Assembly: GCA_902803625.1 (NCBI GenBank)
Contig: CADCQV010000049.1
Coordinates: 1-15,008, forward strand
Direction of reading: 5' to 3'
DNA: 15,008 nt
Source: an uncultured Lachnospiraceae bacterium
GTDB taxonomy: Bacteria; Bacillota; Clostridia; Lachnospirales; Lachnospiraceae
Part shown: in pieces, positions 1-7,553 of the stretch
Position numbering within the stretch: the stretch's first letter is position 1
How the letters are laid out: every line of letters starts with the position of its first letter
Notes under the pieces: generated by a model
Told to the model about the DNA's origin: nothing
Databases searched by the model: none
The model's input: only the letters and a program-made list of their open reading frames with translations
Position numbers and translations under genes: made by a program

Positions 1-136
1 AATTGAGGAAATTTCCGGCGATTATCACAATGAAAATGAGCATCAGAACGGAGAGGCCTACAGTCAGCCGGTTGGTAAACAAAGACAGGCTGTTAAGAGA
101 TTGGGAAATGGTCTCATTTTTATTCATTTTTGACAT
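1..136 (-). CDS. N-terminus of a membrane protein (partial, runs off the left edge)
   Basis: Only the first 45 codons are in the window. The start is an ATG read from 136 down to 134, preceded by a full AAGGAGG ribosome site (complement of 144-150, 7 nt away), so the start is well supported. The product begins with a short polar stretch (MSKMNKNETISQSLNSL), followed by a hydrophobic segment at about residues 26-42 that would be a transmembrane helix or signal anchor. It is transcribed divergently from the EAL gene at 260. An N-terminal helix of this kind fits a one- or two-helix sensor, for example a chemotaxis receptor, histidine kinase or diguanylate cyclase. No diagnostic domain is inside the window, so the function stays unassigned. 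Confidence 0.75.
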   Translation of the reverse strand, partial: MSKMNKNETISQSLNSLSLFTNRLTVGLSVLMLIFIVIIAGNFLN

Positions 137-244
137 GTGATATCCTCCTTTACAGAAAATCGAAGCATATTTATTAAAATGCTTTTACTATAATAGATTT
201 ATTATAATATATTTGGCTTCTACAGACTACTGATTTTTGATTTG

Positions 245-253
245 TGATAGAAT
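245..253 (+). promoter_or_regulatory. Extended -10 element next to the first EAL gene
   Basis: The sequence TGATAGAAT matches the extended -10 pattern TGnTATAAT with one mismatch. Its end lies 6 nt before the ATG at 260, so transcription would start at or beside the start codon and give a leaderless mRNA. No -35 hexamer is evident 17 bp upstream. The AT-rich divergent spacer 137-259 also holds TATAAT hexamers at 189-194 and 203-208, and the complement of 201-206 could serve the leftward gene; none has a good -35 partner. Confidence 0.35.
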
Positions 254-259
254 AGCGAT

Positions 260-2146
260 ATGAATATTGAACTTCAGTGCTGTGCGCTATTTATAATATT
301 CTCGATCACGGTTATGTTCGTGCATGAAAAGAAGCTGGATCTCATGAACCGGAGGCTTTTTCAGGGTGCGATCCTGGCCTGCTTTGCCTGTCTCATTTTC
401 GATATTCTGTCCGTCATTTTGATAAATCTTTCCGTGTCTTCCGGCTTCGATCCCTTTATCACGGGGATAGTCTGTAAATTCTATATCATGCTCTTAGTCC
501 TTCAGGGCTTTTTCGGATACCTCTACGCATCGACAAGCCTTCTTCCAAGGGACAGGATGCGGGCAAAGGCAGTGAGGATCCTTTCACAGCTTATCTTTTT
601 AGCCGGAGAGATAATGATGTTTTTACTGCCTATTTCTTTTACGGCATCCGGAAGGGTAGTGTACTCTTACGGTCCGTCTACCCTGGTTGCCTATATCCTC
701 TCTGCAGTTTATATTCTGTCCACCATAGTGATAACTATAGTGTATAAAAAGCATATGCCCGGAAGAAGATTCATAGCAATGCTACTCTGGCAGGGGATAT
801 GGCTGCTCGCAGCTGCAGTACAGTTTATAAGACCGGAGCTTCTGCTGGTGGGCTTTGCATCATCTTTTGGTATGGTCATACTGTATATACAGCTCGAGAA
901 CCCCAGTGAATACATCGACGGTTCCACCGGACTGTTCAATACAAATGCGCTTTCAGCCTATATCCATGACAAATACAGGTTTAATAAGCCTTTTTCTCTG
1001 TTTACCGCAAAGATCCATTATCTGACCAATAACGTGGATTACAATATGGAGCAGGAAGCGGTTATGAGGTCTGCTAAAGCACTGGTTAGTCTTGGCAGCG
1101 AACCGGCTTTTCGAATTGATGATGATACCTTCTGCGTAGTCTATGAAGACCGTGGGCGTATGTTTGAAAAGGCAGCCGATATAAAAAGGCAGAAGGATGG
1201 AGTGACGGATCTTCCTGCAAACGGAACCTATCTCCTTATACCTGACAGTATGCTGATGAGTGGGCCGGATGAATTTTTCCGCTTTCTTCACACTTATCTC
1301 GAGAACGAACAGGAGATAACAGTGGCAGATGAGAAGCTGGTTCAAAAGCTCAGGGATCAGAACAGGATAAAGGAGCTTATCGATGAGGCTCTCCGCACGG
1401 ACAGGGTGGAGGTTTTTTACCAGCCGTTTTTTAATATTAAGGAATCCTGTTTCGACACGGCGGAGGCACTGGTACGTATAAGAGGGGAGGACGGCAGTCT
1501 CATTCCCCCCGGAGTATTCATACCGGTGGCGGAAGAAACAGGACAGATCATTCCGCTCGGAATACGGATCTTTGAAAAGGTCTGTATGTTCTTAAAAAAG
1601 GGAGAAGCGGACAGATACGGTCTGAAACAGATCGAGGCCAATATATCGGCAGCCCAGTTTGATTATGATAATCCCGCGAAATTTGTAATACAGCTCATAG
1701 AGGAGTACAGGATAGACCCGGGCAAGCTTAACCTTGAGATCACGGAAACCGCTGCAGCCAGGAACCGGGATATCATGCTTAGGAATATGAATGCTTTGAT
1801 CGAAAGGGGCATAACGTTCTCGCTGGATGATTTCGGCACGGGCCGCTCCAATATCGATTACTTTGTAAATATGCCGGTAAAGATAATCAAATTTGACTAT
1901 AGCTTCACGCACAGCTTCTTTGAAAATGACAAGACGAAGTATGTACTTACCGGAATGGTGGACATACTGCATAAGCTTAATATGAGCGTTGTTGCAGAGG
2001 GTATCGAGACAGAGGAGCAGATGAGTGTAATGAGGGATATGGGAGTAGAGTATATGCAGGGATTCTACTATTCCAGACCCGTCCCGGAGGATGAGTTCAT
2101 AGCTTTTCTCCGGAGTCACCGGGAGAGTTCCGTTGAGTGCGGGTAA
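260..2146 (+). CDS. Membrane c-di-GMP phosphodiesterase: 7TM sensor, degenerate GGDEF, EAL
   Basis: A 628-residue protein. Residues 1-211 hold about seven hydrophobic helices, like the 7TM input domain found on some histidine kinases. Residues 220-350 resemble a GGDEF domain, but the signature is RIDDDTF (285-291), so cyclase activity is unlikely. Residues 375-620 form an EAL domain with the expected metal and catalytic residues: E402-A403-L404, N461, E493, D523-D524 in DDFGTG, K544, E580, E583 and Q600. It should therefore hydrolyse c-di-GMP to pGpG at the membrane, with the ligand of the helical input domain unknown. The ATG at 260 lacks a ribosome site; later Met codons (residues 19 and 29) have none either and would cut helix 1, so 260 is kept. 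The gene is divergent from the gene at 136 and is followed by a separately promoted cluster. Confidence 0.9.
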   Translation: MNIELQCCALFIIFSITVMFVHEKKLDLMNRRLFQGAILACFACLIFDILSVILINLSVSSGFDPFITGIVCKFYIMLLVLQGFFGYLYASTSLLPRDRMRAKAVRILSQLIFLAGEIMMFLLPISFTASGRVVYSYGPSTLVAYILSAVYILSTIVITIVYKKHMPGRRFIAMLLWQGIWLLAAAVQFIRPELLLVGFASSFGMVILYIQLENPSEYIDGSTGLFNTNALSAYIHDKYRFNKPFSLFTAKIHYLTNNVDYNMEQEAVMRSAKALVSLGSEPAFRIDDDTFCVVYEDRGRMFEKAADIKRQKDGVTDLPANGTYLLIPDSMLMSGPDEFFRFLHTYLENEQEITVADEKLVQKLRDQNRIKELIDEALRTDRVEVFYQPFFNIKESCFDTAEALVRIRGEDGSLIPPGVFIPVAEETGQIIPLGIRIFEKVCMFLKKGEADRYGLKQIEANISAAQFDYDNPAKFVIQLIEEYRIDPGKLNLEITETAAARNRDIMLRNMNALIERGITFSLDDFGTGRSNIDYFVNMPVKIIKFDYSFTHSFFENDKTKYVLTGMVDILHKLNMSVVAEGIETEEQMSVMRDMGVEYMQGFYYSRPVPEDEFIAFLRSHRESSVECG

Positions 2147-2171
2147 GGCCTGGTTTACAGCTTTAGCCGGA

Positions 2172-2200
2172 TTTACAAGGATAGAGAATTATAGTATCAT
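2172..2200 (+). promoter_or_regulatory. Sigma-A-type promoter for the zinc-ribbon/EAL pair
   Basis: TTTACA (2172-2177) and TATCAT (2195-2200) are separated by exactly 17 bp; each is one base from consensus. Transcription would begin near 2207, giving a leader of about 36 nt before the ATG at 2243. No terminator with a T-run was seen between the gene ending at 2146 and this site, so read-through from upstream is also possible. Confidence 0.6.
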
Positions 2201-2242
2201 GCAAAATCAGTCATAATCATTAAAAAAACGGAGGAAGAAGAT

Positions 2243-2818
2243 ATGATATGTCCTAATTGCGGATCAGAGGTGGAGGACGGTATAAAATTCTGTCCGAACT
2301 GCGGAGCTGAAGTGGGCTCCGGAAACGGAGGGGAAGCAGAAAACAGCAGCTTCCAAAATACAGACAGTGCTTCGGAAGCAGAGAGCAGTCAGGAGGTGCA
2401 GCAGGCGGAGACCTACACCGATTACAGCAGCTCGCAGGCTGTAAATGACAGGGACTATTCCGGCACCGGAACCGGCACTAACAGAAGTATCGTCCTGGGA
2501 ATAGTTCTGTTTTTCATAACATGCGGTATCTATGGACTTTACTGGATGTATGTCCTTAATGAGGAGATCAATTCACTTTCAGGTGAAAATGAAGCCACAG
2601 GCGGAGGAATGGTCATTCTTTTCTCTATAATAACGTGCGGTATCTATGGCTATTACTGGGCTTACAAGATGGGTGAAAGAGTGGACAGGATAAAGACCGA
2701 AACTCTCGGAATGTCTTCATCCTCAAGCAGCATAGTATTTCTTATCCTTGCCATATTCGGTCTCCATATAGTGAACTTCGCGCTGATGCAGGACACCGTA
2801 AATAGGGTTGTTGCATAA
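2243..2818 (+). CDS. Zinc-ribbon membrane protein with DUF4234 domain
   Basis: A 191-residue protein. Residues 1-25 are a zinc ribbon with two CPNC knuckles (C3, C6, C17, C20). Residues 26-80 are a Ser/Glu/Gln-rich linker of low complexity. Residues 81-185 are a DUF4234-type membrane domain with about three hydrophobic segments and two copies of a T-C-G-I-Y-G-x-Y-W motif at the membrane edge. Proteins with this architecture are common in Firmicutes, but no biochemical role is established. A GGAGGA ribosome site (2230-2235) precedes the ATG. The next gene, an EAL protein, begins 10 bp after the stop, which suggests co-translation. A membrane scaffold or sensor for that EAL protein is possible, but this is inference from gene order only. 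Confidence 0.85.
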   Translation: MICPNCGSEVEDGIKFCPNCGAEVGSGNGGEAENSSFQNTDSASEAESSQEVQQAETYTDYSSSQAVNDRDYSGTGTGTNRSIVLGIVLFFITCGIYGLYWMYVLNEEINSLSGENEATGGGMVILFSIITCGIYGYYWAYKMGERVDRIKTETLGMSSSSSSIVFLILAIFGLHIVNFALMQDTVNRVVA

Positions 2819-2828
2819 GGTAGTTGAG

Positions 2829-5345
2829 ATGGCGGAAAAGCGGGATCTCGACAGATATGTTGCAGAGCATATCGAAGAAGCAATAGAAAAGGAAGAGATA
2901 AAGATATATTACCAGCCGATCATAAGGACCCTGACGGGCGAGGTTTGCGGAAATGAAGCGCTTGCCCGTTGGGATGATCCCGTACACGGTCTTCTGGAGC
3001 CTGCTTCTTTTATTCCGATCCTTGAGGAGAGGAGGCTTATACATAAACTGGATCTTTTTGTGATAAAAAAGATCTGCAGTCATTTAAGCCACTGCGCAGC
3101 CAGAAAGGATCCTCTTATTCCCATCTCCTTTAATCTTTCCTATATGGATTTCGAGCTCTGTGATGTCATCGAAGCCCTGAACTCTGAGACTGAGAAGAAT
3201 CAGGTACCGAGGCAGATGATAAGGGTCGAGATAAATGAAAGCCTTGTGGTCCATACAAAGGAGAGGATAAAGGAAAAGATAAACGAGCTGCACTCAGAGG
3301 GCTACGAGATAGTCATGGATGACTTCGGGACCGGCCGTTCTTCCCTGAATATATTAAAAGACTACAAATTTGATGAATTAAAGATAGATATGCGTGTCCT
3401 CTGGGGAGGAGATGACAGATCGGGGAAGCTTATGGGCTATCTCTGTTCCATGGCAAAGGCTCTCGGGATCAAAACCGCTGCAGAGTCCGTTGAAAGTAGG
3501 GAGCAGATGGAATTTCTCCGGAAAATCGGCTGTGAAAAGCTGCAGGGCTTTTTCTTCGAAAAGCCTATGTTTTACTGGGATCTCCTGCCCTCTTTAAGGG
3601 AGAAGGGTCTTAAGGCCGAGCCCCTTAGCCTCAAAGCGTATTATGATCTGATAGGACAGAGCGATATCAGGGAAAGACGAAATACTTCCTATGCCATTGT
3701 GGAATTCACCGATGACAGGGCTAATTTCCTTTATTTAAATGAAAAGTATTACGAAAATATAATAAGTCTCGGGATCACCGACCTCAATATGCTGGAGGAT
3801 CTTTGCAATGATTCGGAATCCACACTGAACATAAAATTCCTGCAGATGATCAGGCGTTCAAAGGAAAGAGGGTCGGAGCAGGTAGTGGACTTTGTGTGGA
3901 GGGGTAATTACTGCATTGTAAAGTTCAGGTATTTATCCGGCAGCAGGAACAGGGACGCTTATGAGATCGAGCTTGAGAACCTTTCCATAAATTCACGGGT
4001 CAGTCATCTGCAGAAGATAAATGATGCTCTGGAGGGCGTTTATTCAGTATTTGACAGGGTGGTCCGCTACGATATTGCAAAGGACAGGGTGGCTGTCCTT
4101 CACAGGGACACCGGCTTCACCGGAAAATATGACAGCAACAGCTTTTCGGAGAATATAAATAAGTATATCCAAAATGAGATCTATCCCGAGGACAGGGAGA
4201 GATACCGGCAGTTTTCGGATTTTACCAATGCGGGGGACAGGATTGTAAGCTCCGGAAGGAGCTTTATCTCCGGGTGCTTCCGCTTCAAAACAGACAGCGG
4301 CAACTACGTATGGAGAGAGCAGTATATTATCCCCGTGAGGGAGCGTGGTACGGGTGAAGAGTTCCTTCTCCTTACAAAGGAAGTGGACGAAAAGCAGCTT
4401 GCTCTTCTGATGGAGCTGAGCTCCTTCATATCCCCGGGCTTTGAAGGCGGAAAGAAAGTCGGTCGAAGCAGTGCTATCAGTGAGGATATTCTCTGGAAAA
4501 ACGCAGTGGAATCCTGTCCTGTGGGTATATTCTGGAAGGACCGGGAACGGAGATTTCTGGGGGTAAACAGGGCTTTTCTTGATTACTACGGCTTCGAGTC
4601 CGAGAATGAGGTCCTCGGAAAGACTGATGAGGATATGAGCTGGCATGTGGATCCGGTGCCCTTCAAAACGGATGAAGAAAACATAATAAAAAACGGTGCC
4701 ATAATAAAGGATGTTGTCGGGAAGTGCCTTGCAAAGGGTGAAAACAGGGATATCATCGTGAATAAGGCTCCTGTGCTCCAGGACGGGCAGATAGTCGGGA
4801 TAATCGGGTATTTCAGGGATATCACGGAAAGAACGGCAAAGTATGATGTCTTAAAGAACATTTCCTTCACGGATCAGGTGACGGGTGTTTTGAATATTCT
4901 CGGCATTATGGACGCTGTTTCCAGATACGAGGCAGCCTATGTGGATAATGATGCGGATTTTGCTCTGGCAGTTTTCACGGTAAATCATTATAAAGGGATG
5001 AGGGATAATTACGGGGAAGCCTTTATGGATCACGTAATGGTGGCCGTGGCCCTGAGGATAAAAAGGAGCGTGGGATCCACAGCGGTAGTGGGAAGACAGG
5101 GAACAGACCGCTTCCTGATAATCCGCCAGGTGGACAGACCGGAGGAAGGTTCATCATTTTTGCAGAAGATAAGCCGTGACATTTCTTCCATAAGAGAAGT
5201 GGACGGGATCCCCTGTACTATATATACCTCTGCAGGCCATGCCGCTTACTCGGAATGCGGCAGCGTGGAGGCGCTTTATTCCGCTGCCGTAAAAAGGATG
5301 AATGACCAGGCGGAGCGGATGAGAAGGTTTACAGGGGGCTTTTGA
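2829..5345 (+). CDS. EAL-PAS-degenerate GGDEF signalling protein, probable c-di-GMP phosphodiesterase
   Basis: An 838-residue protein with no transmembrane segment, hence cytoplasmic. Residues 12-255 are an EAL domain keeping E43-A44-L45, N102, E134, D164-D165 (DDFGTG), K185, E219, E222 and Q239, so phosphodiesterase activity is expected. Residues 280-520 contain one or two weakly recognisable PAS-like sensor folds. Residues 555-670 are a clearer PAS domain ending in a FRDITER motif. Residues 676-835 are a GGDEF-like domain whose signature is RQGTDRF (756-762), so it is probably not a cyclase. Having EAL first and GGDEF last reverses the usual order. The frame is open to a TTG at 2808, but ATG 2829 is preferred because AAGG (2817-2820) lies 8 nt upstream. 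It is probably co-translated with the zinc-ribbon gene ending at 2818, and a terminator follows directly. Confidence 0.9.
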   Translation: MAEKRDLDRYVAEHIEEAIEKEEIKIYYQPIIRTLTGEVCGNEALARWDDPVHGLLEPASFIPILEERRLIHKLDLFVIKKICSHLSHCAARKDPLIPISFNLSYMDFELCDVIEALNSETEKNQVPRQMIRVEINESLVVHTKERIKEKINELHSEGYEIVMDDFGTGRSSLNILKDYKFDELKIDMRVLWGGDDRSGKLMGYLCSMAKALGIKTAAESVESREQMEFLRKIGCEKLQGFFFEKPMFYWDLLPSLREKGLKAEPLSLKAYYDLIGQSDIRERRNTSYAIVEFTDDRANFLYLNEKYYENIISLGITDLNMLEDLCNDSESTLNIKFLQMIRRSKERGSEQVVDFVWRGNYCIVKFRYLSGSRNRDAYEIELENLSINSRVSHLQKINDALEGVYSVFDRVVRYDIAKDRVAVLHRDTGFTGKYDSNSFSENINKYIQNEIYPEDRERYRQFSDFTNAGDRIVSSGRSFISGCFRFKTDSGNYVWREQYIIPVRERGTGEEFLLLTKEVDEKQLALLMELSSFISPGFEGGKKVGRSSAISEDILWKNAVESCPVGIFWKDRERRFLGVNRAFLDYYGFESENEVLGKTDEDMSWHVDPVPFKTDEENIIKNGAIIKDVVGKCLAKGENRDIIVNKAPVLQDGQIVGIIGYFRDITERTAKYDVLKNISFTDQVTGVLNILGIMDAVSRYEAAYVDNDADFALAVFTVNHYKGMRDNYGEAFMDHVMVAVALRIKRSVGSTAVVGRQGTDRFLIIRQVDRPEEGSSFLQKISRDISSIREVDGIPCTIYTSAGHAAYSECGSVEALYSAAVKRMNDQAERMRRFTGGF

Positions 5346-5380
5346 AAGCCGGATCCGGTTTTCCGGCACGGCTTCTTTTT
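5346..5380 (+). terminator. Intrinsic terminator after the EAL-PAS-GGDEF gene
   Basis: AAGCCG (5346-5351) pairs with CGGCTT (5369-5374). An inner CCGG/CCGG helix (5355-5358 with 5363-5366) closes a TTTT loop. CTTTTT follows at 5375-5380. The hairpin begins on the first base after the stop codon and closes the zinc-ribbon/EAL transcription unit. Confidence 0.85.
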
Positions 5381-5407
5381 GACAATGACCCTTGTATCAT
5401 TTATTTT
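5379..5407 (+). promoter_or_regulatory. minC: Probable promoter of the min operon
   Basis: A perfect TTGACA (5379-5384) lies 17 bp before TATTTT (5402-5407), which matches the -10 consensus at 4 of 6 positions. The -35 begins on the last two T residues of the preceding terminator. Transcription would start near 5414, leaving a leader of about 38 nt before minC. Confidence 0.5.
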
Positions 5408-5451
5408 AATAGTGTATTATTATTTGGCGTGTGCAGGCAGGAGGGCAGGCC

Positions 5452-6255
5452 ATGGAACAGTATGTAACGATAAAAGGCGTTAAATCGGGAATAGTTCTGA
5501 AGCTTGACGGCGGGGTCTCCTTTGACGAGCTGCTTCCGCAGATCTCGGAGAGATTCGAATCCGCTTCTTCCTTTTTCGGAACATCAAAGATAGTTCTGAA
5601 AATAGAGGGCAGGGATCTTTCGGAGGAAGAAACCGAAAAGGTGATCGGATGCATAAAGGAAAAGACAAAGCTCAGACTAAATGCAGTTATCACCGATAAT
5701 AAGGAGCTTCAGGACAAACTAAACAAGGCTGTCGGGATAGAAAACGAGATAAGCGAAGCCGATAAGGATAAAAAAATCGACGCTCTCACAGAGGAAAATG
5801 CAAAGCTCAGAGACAGGATCGCCGGGCTCACGGGAATGGACGGAAGATACGCGGAGATACACGTGGGATCACTTCGTTCGGGTATGAGCTATGAAGCGGA
5901 ACAGAGCCTTATAATCCTTGGTGATGTGAAGAACGGAGCTTCCGTGACTGCGGGAGGGAGCATCTTTGTTCTGGGAACCCTTACGGGTATCGCCGGAGCC
6001 GGGGTATACGGGGACAAGACGGCCTTTGTTATGGCACTTAATATGGATCCCCTCCAGATAAGGATAGCGGACTCTCTGGCAATTTCCGAGGATCAGGACC
6101 CCGTTGACTTTTCAAAGACAGGGCTTTCAAACAGCGTCAGGCATCAGGATAACGGACCGGAGGTTGCGGAGATAACCGACGGACATATCATATTGAAGCC
6201 CTATGACCGGGAATTTCTTGAGAACTGCGCGTTCTTAAATGATAAGAATAATTGA
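5452..6255 (+). CDS. minC: Septum site-determining protein MinC
   Basis: A 267-residue inhibitor of FtsZ ring assembly that MinD recruits to the membrane near the poles. Residues 1-100 match the N-terminal FtsZ-inhibiting domain. Residues 133-250 match the C-terminal right-handed beta-helix that dimerises and binds MinD, including an RSG segment (142-144) and the conserved ILGDVKNGASVTAGGSI stretch. Between them, residues 83-125 are charged and heptad-like with regularly spaced Leu and Ile, predicted as a coiled coil and longer than the simple linker of well-studied MinC proteins. The frame is open to a GTG at 5431, but ATG 5452 follows AGGAGGG (5439-5445) at 6 nt and is chosen. First gene of a minC-minD-minE operon. 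Confidence 0.96.
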   Translation: MEQYVTIKGVKSGIVLKLDGGVSFDELLPQISERFESASSFFGTSKIVLKIEGRDLSEEETEKVIGCIKEKTKLRLNAVITDNKELQDKLNKAVGIENEISEADKDKKIDALTEENAKLRDRIAGLTGMDGRYAEIHVGSLRSGMSYEAEQSLIILGDVKNGASVTAGGSIFVLGTLTGIAGAGVYGDKTAFVMALNMDPLQIRIADSLAISEDQDPVDFSKTGLSNSVRHQDNGPEVAEITDGHIILKPYDREFLENCAFLNDKNN

Positions 6256-6297
6256 CAAACAGTGGGAGAAAACGTTTTCTAATAAGGAGTATGAGGT

Positions 6298-7086
6298 ATG
6301 GCAGAAGTAATAGTTGTGACATCCGGTAAGGGAGGAGTCGGAAAGACCACCACCACCGCAAATCTTGGAACGGGACTTGCGAAGCTTGACAAAAAGGTGG
6401 TGCTGGTTGACACGGATATAGGCTTAAGGAATCTGGATGTGGTTCTCGGTCTTGAGAACAGGATAGTATATAACCTTGTGGATGTGGTTGACGGAAACTG
6501 CAAGATAACCCAGGCTCTTATAAAGGATAAGAAGGTGGACGGGCTGTATCTCCTTCCCGCAGCACAGACAAGAGATAAGGATGCGGTCACGCCGGAGCAG
6601 ATGAAAACCCTGGTGGATGAGCTCAGGAAGGATTTTGATTACATTATCCTTGACTGTCCCGCAGGTATAGAGCAGGGCTTCAAAAATGCCATAGCAGCTG
6701 CCGACAGGGCACTGGTTGTCACCACCCCCGAGGTTTCGGCGGTGCGTGATGCTGACCGTATCATCGGCCTCCTGGAGGCAAATGAGATAAAGAACAGCCG
6801 TCTCATAGTAAACCGTCTCAATATCGATATGGTGAAGCACGGTAATATGATGACCGCGGAGGATGTTGTGGAGGTTCTTTCAATTGATCTTATCGGTGTG
6901 GTTCCCTATGACGAGAAGATAGTCGTTTCCACAAATACAGGTACTCCGCTTGCAGGAGACGATACTCTTGTGGGTCAGTCTTATATGAATATCTGTCACA
7001 GACTTATGGGTGAGGATGTTCCCTTCCTCAATCTGGAAGCGAAAAAGGGATTTTTCGCAAGGATAAGTGATTTATTTAAGGGTTGA
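6298..7086 (+). CDS. minD: Septum site-determining ATPase MinD
   Basis: A 262-residue membrane-cycling ATPase of the ParA/MinD family. It dimerises on ATP, binds the membrane, carries MinC, and is released by MinE-stimulated hydrolysis. The deviant Walker A motif GKGGVGKTT has the signature Lys11 and catalytic-site Lys16. D38 and D40 lie in the VDTDIG switch motif, and Walker B is ILDCPAG with D119. The C-terminus (about 249-262, KKGFFARISDLFKG) is the amphipathic membrane-targeting helix. Length and motifs are typical for the family. AAGGAG (6284-6289) lies 8 nt before the ATG. The gene sits 42 bp after minC and 29 bp before minE. Confidence 0.98.
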   Translation: MAEVIVVTSGKGGVGKTTTTANLGTGLAKLDKKVVLVDTDIGLRNLDVVLGLENRIVYNLVDVVDGNCKITQALIKDKKVDGLYLLPAAQTRDKDAVTPEQMKTLVDELRKDFDYIILDCPAGIEQGFKNAIAAADRALVVTTPEVSAVRDADRIIGLLEANEIKNSRLIVNRLNIDMVKHGNMMTAEDVVEVLSIDLIGVVPYDEKIVVSTNTGTPLAGDDTLVGQSYMNICHRLMGEDVPFLNLEAKKGFFARISDLFKG

Positions 7087-7115
7087 GATCATTTCGAAAT
7101 AGGAGGGAAGACGCC

Positions 7116-7400
7116 ATGAGGTTTATGGATTTTTTTAGAAAAAAAAGCACCAGCGATATTGCCAAGGACCGCCTGAAAATGGTGCTGGTTTCGGACAGGA
7201 GCGCCGTAAATCCCGAGATAATGGAAAGGATAAAGAATGACATTATTCAGGTGCTTGCAAAGTATGTGGAGATAGACCAGGAGGGACTGGACATAAAGAT
7301 AACCCAGGTGGATGCAGAGGGCGAAGACAGGGCAAAGGGCTCAACCGTACCCGCTCTTTATGCAAATATCCCCATCAAGTCCTTAAAACAGAACAACTAA
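7116..7400 (+). CDS. minE: Cell division topological specificity factor MinE
   Basis: A 94-residue activator of MinD ATPase that confines MinCD to the poles and permits mid-cell division. The N-terminal MRFMDFFRKK is the amphipathic membrane-targeting sequence. Residues 12-30 (SDIAKDRLKMVLVSDR) are the anti-MinCD contact helix, followed by a helix at 33-50 and a C-terminal beta strand region (57-88) of the topological domain. The frame is open to a TTG at 7083 that would overlap minD, but ATG 7116 follows AGGAGGG (7101-7107) at 8 nt and begins with the family-typical sequence. Last gene of the min operon; no T-tailed hairpin directly follows, though the palindrome at 7432 may stop or protect the transcript. 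Confidence 0.97.
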   Translation: MRFMDFFRKKSTSDIAKDRLKMVLVSDRSAVNPEIMERIKNDIIQVLAKYVEIDQEGLDIKITQVDAEGEDRAKGSTVPALYANIPIKSLKQNN

Positions 7401-7431
7401 GTGTATTTATGCCGTACTGAGTGATAGAGGC

Positions 7432-7503
7432 GTCATCCTGAGCGCCAGCGAAGGATCTTCTCACCGGTTATAAAGATTCTTCGGGCTACGCCCTCAGAAT
7501 GAC
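7432..7503. repeat. 72-bp imperfect palindrome, probable dispersed intergenic repeat
   Basis: The left arm (7432-7459) starts GTCATCCTGAG and the right arm (7473-7503) ends CTCAGAATGAC. The arms also share GAAGGATCTT / AAGATTCTTC. They are complementary over most of their length with a few mismatches and small bulges, around a 13-nt loop. Sequences of the type GTCATTCTGAGCG...GAAGAATCT recur in non-coding DNA of many unrelated bacteria, so this is probably one copy of such a mobile palindromic element. That identity is from memory and untested. It lies 31 bp after minE and could act as a stem-loop at the 3' end of the min mRNA. Confidence 0.65.
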
Positions 7504-7519
7504 AAAGAAGGCGATCGGA

Positions 7520-7548
7520 ACGACAAAGCTTTTTTAATAATATATAAA
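7520..7548 (+). promoter_or_regulatory. Candidate promoter of the structured RNA and glycosyltransferase operon
   Basis: ACGACA (7520-7525, 4 of 6 to the -35 consensus) and TATAAA (7543-7548, 5 of 6 to the -10) are 17 bp apart. Transcription would begin about 7554-7556, which is where the closing helix of the predicted RNA begins. The agreement of the two independent signals is the main support. Confidence 0.5.
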
Positions 7549-7553
7549 ATCAG

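Noticed and set aside
4044..4646. 200-codon open frame on the minus strand
   Set aside because: It lies entirely within the EAL-PAS-GGDEF gene, has no ribosome site or recognisable motif, and is a shadow of that gene's codon use.
6252..6280. TTGACA at the end of minC, possibly a promoter for minD
   Set aside because: No acceptable -10 hexamer lies 16-18 bp downstream (TTTTCT region), and the spacing fits a simple minCDE operon.
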